Shown here in pieces: positions 43,934 to 52,367 of a stretch of 64,000 nt of DNA. The notes below the pieces were generated by a model that worked only from the letters and a program-made list of their open reading frames with translations, searched no databases and was not told where the DNA came from. A program made the translations under genes and the position numbers. This stretch comes from Kineococcus mangrovi (GTDB taxonomy: Bacteria > Actinomycetota > Actinomycetes > Actinomycetales > Kineococcaceae), in the NCBI RefSeq assembly GCF_041320705.1, contig NZ_JBGGTQ010000003.1, forward strand, positions 248,001 to 312,000. Direction: 5' to 3'. The first letter of the stretch is position 1. Every line of letters begins with the position of its first letter.

Positions 43934-45661
43934 TCACCCCGAGCCGACGTCGGCCAGCACCGCTGCCCGGTCGATCTTGCCGATCGCGGTGAGGGGGAGC
44001 CGTTCGCGACGGACCACGGCGTCGGGGACCTTGTAGGCGGCTACGCCGCGCTCGGCGAAGAACACGGCGATCGTCCGGCGGTCGGGGACGCCGGCGCCGC
44101 CGACGAGCACGGCCACGGTGCGCTCGCCGCGCTCGGGGTCCGGCACGGCCACGACGGCGGCCGCCGTGATCCCCGGGTGGGCGAGCAGGTGACCCTCGAC
44201 CTCCGCGGGGGAGATCTTCTCCCCGCTGCGGTTGACCAGTTCCTTGGCCCGGCCGACGACGACGAGGTGGCCGCTGGGCAGCCGGCGCACGAGGTCACCG
44301 GTCCGGTAGAACCCGTCGGCGGTGAAGCCGTCCGTGCCCGCCGGGGCGGCCAGGTAGTCCCGGATCGTCGCCGGACCGCGGGTGAGCAGGTGCCCGGGCG
44401 CCCCGTCGGGAACGCCGTGGCCGGCGTCGTCGACGACGCGGATCTCGTCCCACTCCGACAGCGGACGGCCCTGGGTGGTGGTGACGAGGTCGTCGGGGTC
44501 GTCCAGCGCGGTGTAGCAGTTCAAGCCCTCGGCCATGCCGAACACCTGCTGCAACCGGGCGCCCAGCAGGCCCTGGACGCCGGCCGCCGTCGTGTCGTCC
44601 AGCCGCGCCCCGCCCACCTGGACGACGCGCAGCGACGACAGGTCCTCGACCGGGCCCGTCGGTGCGAGCCGCTCGTCGAGCCACGTCGCCAGCAACGAGG
44701 GCACCGCCGCCGTGTGCGTCACCCCGTGGCGGGCGACGAGGCCGAACACCGTCGCCGGGTCGGGGGAGGGGGCCACGACGACCGTCGCCCCGACCGCGAC
44801 CGCGCCCACCGTCCCGGGGGAGACGAGGGTGAAGTTGTGCGCCACCGGCAGCGCCGCGAGGTAGGTCGAGGTCGCGTCCAGGCCGGCGGCGTCCGCGCTG
44901 GCGACGGCGTTCCAGGCGTAGTCGTCGTGGGTGCGGGCGATGAGCTTGGGGGTTCCCGTGGTCCCACCGGACAGCAGGACGAGCGCGGTGTCCGACGGTT
45001 CCGGGCCCGGCCCACCGGGGCCGGTGACGTGAGCCGCGGGACGACCACCGATCTCGAGGTCGGACAGGGTGCACCAGCCGTCCCGGCCGTCGTCCTCGGG
45101 GCCGGCCAGGTCACCGGCGACGACGACGGTCCGCACCGACGGCACGTCCTGCTGCACCGCCCGCGCCAGGGGGCGGTGGTCGAAGCGGGCGTGCACACCG
45201 GGGACGACGAGCGCCACGGCCTGCGCGGCGCGCGCGACGGCCGTGAGCTCGGTGCGCCGGTGCGCGGGCAGCGCCAGGACGGGGACGACCCCGGCGCGGG
45301 CCAGCCCGAACAGGACGGGCAGGAACTCACCGCCGCTGGGCAGCTGGACGACGACCCGCTCACCCCGGTCCAGACCGCGGGACCGCGTTCCGGCGGCGAT
45401 CGCGTCGACCCGGCGGTCCAGCTCGGCGTAGGTCCAGCGCCGCCCGCCGGCCACCACGGCGGTGCGGTTCGGGTGTTGTGACGCGCTGTCCCGCAGCAGG
45501 TTCCCGAGAGTCCGTCCCGTCCACAGGCCGGCGGCCCGGTAGGTCGCGGCGGCCACGCGGGGGTCCTCGAAACCCGAGACGTCGACGGTTCCGGGGCGGC
45601 CGGCGGGGGGAGGGGGGCTGGTGGTCCGGATCGAGGGTGTGGTTGCATGGCCTTTTCGCAT
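43934..45661 (-). CDS. 2,3-dihydroxybenzoate-AMP ligase (aryl starter activation)
   Basis: 575 residues. An adenylating enzyme of the EntE/DhbE class, with VLLSGGTTGTPKLIARTHDDY, the aryl pocket PVAHNFTLVSPG, QVGGARLDD, QVFGMAEGLNCYTALDDPDD, and DGFYRTGDLVRR, ELVNRSGEKISPAEVEGHL, LPLTAIGKIDR near the end. In the pocket, Asn precedes Phe and a Ser stands where salicylate ligases have Cys, as I recall, which fits dihydroxybenzoate and the EntA-type gene downstream. It should load the ArCP of NRPS 1. The ATG at 45661 lies one base from the Zur-like box, so translation is probably leaderless. Confidence 0.9.
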   Translation of the reverse strand: MRKGHATTPSIRTTSPPPPAGRPGTVDVSGFEDPRVAAATYRAAGLWTGRTLGNLLRDSASQHPNRTAVVAGGRRWTYAELDRRVDAIAAGTRSRGLDRGERVVVQLPSGGEFLPVLFGLARAGVVPVLALPAHRRTELTAVARAAQAVALVVPGVHARFDHRPLARAVQQDVPSVRTVVVAGDLAGPEDDGRDGWCTLSDLEIGGRPAAHVTGPGGPGPEPSDTALVLLSGGTTGTPKLIARTHDDYAWNAVASADAAGLDATSTYLAALPVAHNFTLVSPGTVGAVAVGATVVVAPSPDPATVFGLVARHGVTHTAAVPSLLATWLDERLAPTGPVEDLSSLRVVQVGGARLDDTTAAGVQGLLGARLQQVFGMAEGLNCYTALDDPDDLVTTTQGRPLSEWDEIRVVDDAGHGVPDGAPGHLLTRGPATIRDYLAAPAGTDGFTADGFYRTGDLVRRLPSGHLVVVGRAKELVNRSGEKISPAEVEGHLLAHPGITAAAVVAVPDPERGERTVAVLVGGAGVPDRRTIAVFFAERGVAAYKVPDAVVRRERLPLTAIGKIDRAAVLADVGSG

Positions 45662-45662
45662 A

Positions 45663-45677
45663 CGAGAATCATTATCA
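45663..45677. promoter_or_regulatory. Zur-like box of the NRPS cluster
   Basis: CGAGAATCATTATCA (reverse TGATAATGATTCTCG). It lies in the 27-bp gap between the divergent aryl-ligase and NRPS starts, and is the only AT-rich sequence there. GATAAT on the minus strand and CATTAT on the plus strand are placed as -10 elements for the two genes, so a repressor here would shut both. Near-copy of the box at 42078-42092. Confidence 0.68.
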
Positions 45678-45688
45678 GAAACGAGCTC

Positions 45689-48600
45689 ATGACGACAGCG
45701 CCCGTGGACCGATCTGCGTCGCTCACCACAGAGCTGACGACCCAGGTGCGCGAAACCCTCGGCGTCGACGACCTCGACCCCGACGAGGACCTCTTCGCCG
45801 CCGGCCTGGACTCCCTCACCCTGATCCGCCTCGTCCAGCGGCTGCGGCGGACGGGGTACGACACGTCGTTCGAGGAACTCGCCGGGAACCCGACGCTCAC
45901 CGCCTGGAGCCGGCTGCTGGGTGAGGCCGCACCACGACCGCGGCCGAGCGTGCCCGCCACCGCCGCGGAGCTTGCGGAGGAGTTCGAGCTCGCCACGCTG
46001 CAGCACGCCTACTGGGTCGGCCGGGACCCCGAACAACCCCTGGGCGGAGTGGCGGCCCACTTCTTCACCGAGTTCGACCGACCCGCCGGGGAGGGTCTGG
46101 ACCCCGGACGCCTGGAGTCCGCGGTGCGGGACGTCGTCGCCCGCCACCCCATGCTGCGCACCGTCGTCCTCGACGGGTCCCGCCAGCGCACCGGGGCCCC
46201 CGACGTGTGGCCGGGACTCGTCGTGCACGACCTGCGCGAGCACGCGCCGGCGGAGGTCGAGACCGAACTGGAGGTGCTGCGCCGGCGGCTCACCCACCAG
46301 CGGCTCGACGTGGCGGCCGGCCACGTCCTGGACGTCCACCTCAGCCTGCTCCCCGGCGGGGCCTCCCGGGTCCACGTCGACCTCGACATGATCGCCGCCG
46401 ACGCGCTGAGCCTGCGCGTCGTGCTGGACGACCTCCGCCGCCGCTACGCCGGGCAGGTGCTGCCGGACCTGCGGTACGACGTCCGCCGGTACCGGGCCGA
46501 CGCGGAGCGGACGCTCGCGCCGGACGTGGCCCGCGACCGCGAGCACTGGCGGTCCGTGCTGGCCGACCTGCCCGACCCGCCGGAACTCCCGCTCAGCCCC
46601 GCTGCCGCCGGTGTCGACCCGACCCGCTCCCGCCGGCTGCACCACCACCTCACCGCGGCGGAGGTCTCGGCGCTGCAGCACCACGCCCGCCGCCACGGGG
46701 TCACCGTCGCCGCCGCCCTGGCGACCGCCTTCGCGGAGGCCCTGGCCACCACCACGTCGTCCCAGCGGTTCCTGCTGAACCTCCCGCTGTTCCACCGCGC
46801 CCCCGTCGACGCAGAGGTCGACGCGCTCGTGGGTGACTTCACCAGTTCCGTGCTCCTGGACACCGACGTCAGCCGGCACCGGGAGTTCGGCGAACAGGCC
46901 CGCGGCGTGCAGGAACGGTTGCGCACCGCCGTCAGCCACGGCGCGTACTCCGGGGTCGAGGTCCTGCGCGACCTGGCCCGGCACCGGGGAATCCCGCAGG
47001 TCATCGCCCCGGTGGTCTACACCAGCGCCATCGGCCTCGGAGAACTGTTCACCGGGCCGGTCCGCGCCGCCCTGGGAGAACCCTCGTTCATCATCTCGCA
47101 GGGGCCGCAGGTCGTCCTCGACGCGCAGGTCACCGAACTCGACGGCGGGCTGCTGCTGAACTGGGACGCCCGGGCCGAGGTGCTGCCCACGGGCCTGCTC
47201 GAGACGGCGTTCGCCGGGTACGTCGACCTGGTGCGCGGTCTCATCGACGGCACGGCCTGGAGCGTCCCGTTCGACCCGCGCAGCGACCACCCCGCCGGTC
47301 CCGGGAACCTCGACCGCCGCGACGAGACCCCCGGACCCCGGACGCTGCACGAACGTTTCTTCCAGCACGCCCGCCGCGCACCGGACGCGACCGCCCTGGT
47401 CGAGGAGACGGGGGAGCACGTCCCCTACGGCGAGCTCGCGGACGACGCCCTGCGCATCGCCGGGTACCTCACCGCCCGGGGTGTCACCCGGGGGACGACG
47501 GTGCTCCTCGACCTGCCCCGCGACCGCCGCCAAGTCGCCGCAGCCCTCGGGGTGCTGGCCGCCGGGGCGGCCTACGTCCCGCTGGGGGCCGCCTGGCCGC
47601 AGGCGCGACGGGACGCCGTCCGGGCCTCGGCCGCCGCGAGCGCCGCGCTGGACCCGACCACCCTCGCAGCGGCCCTCGCGCACGCACCGCTGACGGCGAG
47701 CGTGGACGTCGCACCCGAGGACCTCGCCTACGTCCTGTTCACCTCCGGCTCGACCGGGGAACCGAAGGGGGTCGAACTGCCGCACCGCGCCCCCGCCGCG
47801 ACCCTCGACGCGCTGAGCGCCGACCTCGGTCTCGGGCCGGGGGACCGGACGCTGGCGCTGGCCGACCTCGAGTTCGACATGTCGGTGTTCGACCTCTTCG
47901 CCCCGCTGTCGGTCGGTGCGGCGGCCGTCCTGGTGTCCCCGGAGCGTCGGCGGGACGGAGCGGCGCTGGCCCGCACCGCTGTCGGCCACGGTGCGACGGT
48001 CGTCAACTGCGTCCCGGGACTGCTCGACGCGCTGCTCGCCGGGGCGTCCGGCACGCCCCTGCCCCGGCTGCGCGCCGTCCTGCTCGGCGGGGACCGGATC
48101 GCCCCCGCCCTCGTGGGCCGGCTCGCCGAGCTCGCGCCGGGGGCGCGCTTCCTGGCGCTCGGGGGGATGACCGAGGCCGCCGTGCACTCCACGATGCACG
48201 AGGTCCGCGGTCCCGACGCCGTCGACCCGGGCTGGACCTGCGTGCCGTGGGGGACCCCGCTGCCCGGCGTCGCCTGCCGCGTCGTCGACCCCCGCGGGCG
48301 TCGACGTCCACGGGGCGTCGCCGGTGAGCTCGAGGTCGCCGGCACCGGGCTCGCCCGCGGGTACCGCGGCCGCGCGGACCTCACGGCGGAGCGCTTCGTC
48401 CAGGACGAGCGGGACGGGGGTCCAGAGGCGGGCCGGTGGTACCGCAGCGGTGACGTCGTCGTCGAGACGGGGGACGGCCGCCTGGGCTACGTCGGCCGCA
48501 CCGACGGCCAGGTCAAGGTCCGCGGGGTGCGGATCGAGCTCGGCGAGGTCGTCGCCGCGCTGGAGGCGCAGCCCGGCGTGGAAGCCGCCGCCGCGGTCCT

Positions 48601-51600
48601 GCTCACCGAACCCTCCCCGGCCGTCGGTGCCGTCGTCGTGGGGCGCGACCTGCCCTCCACGGCGGGACTCGCCGCCGCGGCGGGCCTGCGTCTACCCGCT
48701 GCGGCCGTTCCGCGCACGATCCTGCCGGTGCAGACGATCCCGTTGACCCGCAACGGGAAGGTCGACGCGGACGCCGTGCGGCAGCTGCTGACCCGACCGG
48801 CCGGGACGGACCTCGCGCGGCGGACCCCGGTCCGCACGCCCGCCGAACGGGCCGTCGCCGCCGTCTGGTCGGACCTGCTGGGCGCGGCCGACCCGGCCCG
48901 CGAGGACGACTTCTTCGTGCTCGGGGGTGACTCCCTCCTGGGGACCCGGTGCCTGGCCGCGCTGCGCGCCCGGGGTCTCGACGGCCGCCTGCGCGACCTG
49001 TTCCAGGCGCCGGACCTCGCGGGTTTCGCGGCGCGGCTGGTGCGCGGCGACGGGCCGGTCCCGGTGGTGGTGCCCGCCGACCCGCGGGGACGGTTCGCAC
49101 CGTTCGAGCTCACCGACGTCCAGCGCGCCTACCTCACGGGCAGGGACCCCGAGCTGCCGCTGGGCGGTGTCGGGACCCACCACTACACCGAGTACGACGG
49201 CGTCGACGTCGACCTCGACCGCGTCGCCCGCGCCTGGGACGCGCTCGTGCAGCGGCACGACATGCTGCGCGCCGTCGTCGTCGCGGACCCCGACGGCACG
49301 CCGCGCCAGCGCGTCCTGCCGCACGTGCCGCCGACGCGGATCCCCGTCGTCGACGTCACCGACGCCGACGAGGCGACCGTCGAGGCCGCGCTGGCGGGGT
49401 TGCGGGCGGACCACTCGCACTGGGCCGGCGATCCGGCCCGGTTCCCCCTGCACGCCCTGCGGGCGGTGCGGTACTGGCGGGCGGGCCTGGTGCGCACCCG
49501 CACGGCCGTGAGCCTGGACTACCTCGTCCTGGACGCGACGAGCATCCTGCTGCTGCACGCCGAGCTCGACGCCCTGTGCGCGGGGCGCTCGCTGCCGGAA
49601 CCGGCCGGGCTGACGTTCCGCGACTACCAGCGCCACGTCGGGGCCGAGCGCGGTTCCGCGGACGCCGAGGCGTACTGGGACCGGCGCAGCGCCGAACTGC
49701 CCCCCGCACCCGACCTGCCGACGGCGCTGGACCCGACGACGGTGCGGGCCCCCCGCACCGCGCGGCGCGAGTTCGTCCTCGACGCCGACCGGTGGGACCG
49801 GTTGCAGGAGAACGCGCGGCGGCACGGGCTGACCCCGTCGGCGGCTCTGCTGGACTGCTACGCGCAGGTGCTGGGTGCGTGGAGCGGGCAGGACGCCCTG
49901 AGCCTGACCCTCACGGTGTTCGACCGCCGCGCCGTCCACCCGGACGTCGACCGGGTCGTCGGTGACTTCACCTCCCTGGCCCTGACGTCCTGGCACGCGG
50001 ACCCCCGCGCCGACGGCAGGACGGGACGCGTGGCGCGCATCGCGGCCCTGGCCCGCCGGCTCGCCGAGGACCTCGACCACCGCGGGGTCCCGGCCACCGA
50101 GGTGCTGCGACGCCTGGCCCGTCGCGAGGGCCGACCGCTGCCGGTCCCCGTCGTCTTCACCAGTTCCGTCGGACTGAGCGGCGGCGCCGCCGGACCCGGC
50201 GGGGCCCAGGGCGCACTGGGCCGCCGGGTCGCGGGTCTGTCGCAGACCCCGCAGGTGCTGCTGGACGACCAGGTGCTCGAGGTGGACGGGGGCGGGTTGC
50301 TCGTGGCCTGGGACGCCGTCGAGGAGGTGTTCCCGGCCGGGGTCCTGGACGGGATGTTCGAGGTCCACTGCCGCCTCGTGGAACACCTCGCCGAGACCGC
50401 CGACTGGGACCTCGACCTCGCACCGGACGGCCTGCTGCCCGCCGACCAGGTCCGCGTCCGGCGCGCGGTCGAGGCCGCCGCGGCGCAACCCCGCACCGGC
50501 GGGGCCGCCCGTGCCGCCTCCGCCCACGGGCCCCGCCTGCACGACGGGTTCTTCCACCGGGCCCGGCAGGACCCCGGACGACCCGCCGTGCTGGCCGCCG
50601 GCACCACCTGGACCTACGCCGAGCTGGCCGACCGGGCGCTGCGCGTGGGGGCGGCCGTCCGCGGCGTCCTCGGAGCGCGCGGTGCCGCGGAGGAGCTCGT
50701 CGCGGTCGTCCTGCCCAAGGGGCCCGAACAGGTCGCCGCCGTCCTCGGGGTCCTCGCCGCCGGCGCGACCTACGTCCCGATCGGCGTCGACGTCCCCGAC
50801 CGGCGGCGCGAGGAGGTGCTGGCCCGGGCCGGGGTCCGCGCCGTCCTCCACCCCCCGGGCAGCGCACCGGGGCCGGTGCCGGGCCTGGACGTCCCCGCGG
50901 CCCTGACGCACGACCCCCTGCCCGGGCCGCTGCCCGGTGACCCGGGGTCGCTGGCCTACGTCATCCACACCTCCGGTTCCTCCGGGGTCCCCAAGGGCGT
51001 CGAGATCACCCACCGCGCCGCCGTCGCGACCGTCGCCGAGGTGGCCTCGCGCTGGGACCTCGGCGAGACCGACCGGGTGTTCGCGCTGTCCGCCCTCGAC
51101 TTCGACCTGTCGGTGTTCGACGTGTTCGGCGCGCTCGCCACCGGCGGCGCCCTCGTCCTGCCCCACGAGGACGAGCGGCGCGAGCCGTCCCGGTGGGCCG
51201 AACTCGTGGACGAGCACGCCGTCACGGTGTGGAACTCCGTCCCCGCCCTCCTCGACGTCCTCCTGCGGACCCGGGACGGGGCGTTCGGCTCCCTGCGCCT
51301 GGCGCTGGTCTCCGGCGACTGGGTCGGCACCGACCTCGCCGGCCGCCTGGCGGCGGCCACCGCCGGTCGCGGGCGGCTCGTCGCCCTCGGCGGCGCCACG
51401 GAGGCCTCCGTCTGGTCCAACGCCCACGAACCCGACCCCGCGAGCGCCGCGGAGCTGACGTCGGTCCCCTACGGGCGGCCGTTGCGCGGTCAGCGGTTCC
51501 GCGTCGTCGGTCCCGGCGGGCGGGACTGCCCCGACCTCGTGGCGGGGGAGTTGTGGATCGGCGGTTCCGGGGTGGCCCGGGGCTACCGCGGCGATCCCGC

Positions 51601-52321
51601 ACGCACCGCCGCCGCGTTCGTCACCGCCGCCGACGGCGAGCGCTGGTACCGCACCGGCGACCGCGGCCGGTACCTGCCCGGCGGGGTCCTGGAGTTCCTC
51701 GGCCGCCTCGACGGGCAGGTCAAGGTGTCCGGTCACCGGCTGGAGCTGGGCGAGGTGGAGGCCGCGTTGCTCGCCGACGAGCGGGTGCTCGCCGCCGTCG
51801 CGTACACCGTCGGTGGGCGGGGGGCGCGGACGTTGCGCGCCGCGGTCGTCCCGAGCGACCCGGGGGCGCTCCCGCCCCACGAGGTCGCCTCCGTGCTCGG
51901 GGCGCTCGCCGACCGCCTGCCCGGGTGGGCCGTCCCGGCCGCCCTGGACGTGCTCGGGACCCTGCCGCTGACCGCCAACGGCAAGGTGGACCGGGCGCGG
52001 CTGGCCGGGACGGCCCTCGCCGTCCCGGCAGTGGGGGACGAGCTGCCCGGCGGGGACGTCGACGACGCGACCCGGACCGTGGTCGCGGCGTGGACGGCCG
52101 AACTCGGCCGCGGCCCCGCGTCGGCGACCGAGAACTTCTTCGCCGCCGGTGGCGACAGCCTCACCGCGCTGCGCCTGGTCGCCACCCTGCGCGGCCGCAC
52201 CGGCCGCGTCGTCGAGGCCCGGCAGTTCCTGTCGGCCCCGACCGTGGCCGGGCTGGCCGCGACCCTGCGCCGCGCCCCCGCGACCCCCGACGAACCCGGC
52301 ACCGAGACCGGAACCCTCTGA
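45689..52321 (+). CDS. Siderophore/zincophore NRPS 1: ArCP-Cy-A-PCP-Cy-A-PCP
   Basis: 2210 residues from ATG 45689. The aryl carrier protein has FAAGLDSLTLIRL (Ser42). Cyclisation domain 1 has the DxxxxDxxS motif as DMIAADALS (from Asp233). Adenylation domain 1 (~565-1040) has LFTSGSTGEPKG; PCP1 has GGDSL (Ser1082). Cyclisation domain 2 has DYLVLDATS (from Asp1277). Adenylation domain 2 runs from ~1590 with HTSGSSGVPKG to NGKVDR at ~2097; PCP2 has GGDSL (Ser2157). By aligning to known A domains I read pocket residues D-M-F-N-L-G-L-V-H-K for A1 and D-L-F-N-L-S-L-V-W-K for A2; the latter is close to the Cys code of HMWP2/PchE. The chain would grow from an aryl starter through two heterocycles. 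No epimerase or methyltransferase in this gene. Confidence 0.93.
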   Translation: MTTAPVDRSASLTTELTTQVRETLGVDDLDPDEDLFAAGLDSLTLIRLVQRLRRTGYDTSFEELAGNPTLTAWSRLLGEAAPRPRPSVPATAAELAEEFELATLQHAYWVGRDPEQPLGGVAAHFFTEFDRPAGEGLDPGRLESAVRDVVARHPMLRTVVLDGSRQRTGAPDVWPGLVVHDLREHAPAEVETELEVLRRRLTHQRLDVAAGHVLDVHLSLLPGGASRVHVDLDMIAADALSLRVVLDDLRRRYAGQVLPDLRYDVRRYRADAERTLAPDVARDREHWRSVLADLPDPPELPLSPAAAGVDPTRSRRLHHHLTAAEVSALQHHARRHGVTVAAALATAFAEALATTTSSQRFLLNLPLFHRAPVDAEVDALVGDFTSSVLLDTDVSRHREFGEQARGVQERLRTAVSHGAYSGVEVLRDLARHRGIPQVIAPVVYTSAIGLGELFTGPVRAALGEPSFIISQGPQVVLDAQVTELDGGLLLNWDARAEVLPTGLLETAFAGYVDLVRGLIDGTAWSVPFDPRSDHPAGPGNLDRRDETPGPRTLHERFFQHARRAPDATALVEETGEHVPYGELADDALRIAGYLTARGVTRGTTVLLDLPRDRRQVAAALGVLAAGAAYVPLGAAWPQARRDAVRASAAASAALDPTTLAAALAHAPLTASVDVAPEDLAYVLFTSGSTGEPKGVELPHRAPAATLDALSADLGLGPGDRTLALADLEFDMSVFDLFAPLSVGAAAVLVSPERRRDGAALARTAVGHGATVVNCVPGLLDALLAGASGTPLPRLRAVLLGGDRIAPALVGRLAELAPGARFLALGGMTEAAVHSTMHEVRGPDAVDPGWTCVPWGTPLPGVACRVVDPRGRRRPRGVAGELEVAGTGLARGYRGRADLTAERFVQDERDGGPEAGRWYRSGDVVVETGDGRLGYVGRTDGQVKVRGVRIELGEVVAALEAQPGVEAAAAVLLTEPSPAVGAVVVGRDLPSTAGLAAAAGLRLPAAAVPRTILPVQTIPLTRNGKVDADAVRQLLTRPAGTDLARRTPVRTPAERAVAAVWSDLLGAADPAREDDFFVLGGDSLLGTRCLAALRARGLDGRLRDLFQAPDLAGFAARLVRGDGPVPVVVPADPRGRFAPFELTDVQRAYLTGRDPELPLGGVGTHHYTEYDGVDVDLDRVARAWDALVQRHDMLRAVVVADPDGTPRQRVLPHVPPTRIPVVDVTDADEATVEAALAGLRADHSHWAGDPARFPLHALRAVRYWRAGLVRTRTAVSLDYLVLDATSILLLHAELDALCAGRSLPEPAGLTFRDYQRHVGAERGSADAEAYWDRRSAELPPAPDLPTALDPTTVRAPRTARREFVLDADRWDRLQENARRHGLTPSAALLDCYAQVLGAWSGQDALSLTLTVFDRRAVHPDVDRVVGDFTSLALTSWHADPRADGRTGRVARIAALARRLAEDLDHRGVPATEVLRRLARREGRPLPVPVVFTSSVGLSGGAAGPGGAQGALGRRVAGLSQTPQVLLDDQVLEVDGGGLLVAWDAVEEVFPAGVLDGMFEVHCRLVEHLAETADWDLDLAPDGLLPADQVRVRRAVEAAAAQPRTGGAARAASAHGPRLHDGFFHRARQDPGRPAVLAAGTTWTYAELADRALRVGAAVRGVLGARGAAEELVAVVLPKGPEQVAAVLGVLAAGATYVPIGVDVPDRRREEVLARAGVRAVLHPPGSAPGPVPGLDVPAALTHDPLPGPLPGDPGSLAYVIHTSGSSGVPKGVEITHRAAVATVAEVASRWDLGETDRVFALSALDFDLSVFDVFGALATGGALVLPHEDERREPSRWAELVDEHAVTVWNSVPALLDVLLRTRDGAFGSLRLALVSGDWVGTDLAGRLAAATAGRGRLVALGGATEASVWSNAHEPDPASAAELTSVPYGRPLRGQRFRVVGPGGRDCPDLVAGELWIGGSGVARGYRGDPARTAAAFVTAADGERWYRTGDRGRYLPGGVLEFLGRLDGQVKVSGHRLELGEVEAALLADERVLAAVAYTVGGRGARTLRAAVVPSDPGALPPHEVASVLGALADRLPGWAVPAALDVLGTLPLTANGKVDRARLAGTALAVPAVGDELPGGDVDDATRTVVAAWTAELGRGPASATENFFAAGGDSLTALRLVATLRGRTGRVVEARQFLSAPTVAGLAATLRRAPATPDEPGTETGTL

Positions 52322-52334
52322 ACCACCCTCCCGG

Positions 52335-52367
52335 AAGGAGACGGCGCCTCGGCGCCACCCCGCGATG
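52335..52367 (+). promoter_or_regulatory. Distant ribosome binding site of NRPS 2 with intervening hairpin
   Basis: AAGGAG (52335-52340) lies 24 bases before ATG 52365, too far for a normal site. Between them GGCGC-CTCG-GCGCC (52343-52356) folds into a hairpin that would bring the site to about 10 bases. Confidence 0.5.

Noticed and set aside
45663-45677. IdeR/DmdR iron box for the NRPS cluster
   Set aside because: The iron box has a TTAGGTTAGGCTAACC form. The sequence here is GATAATGATTCTC, of the Fur/Zur kind, and it recurs at the MRF-type gene.
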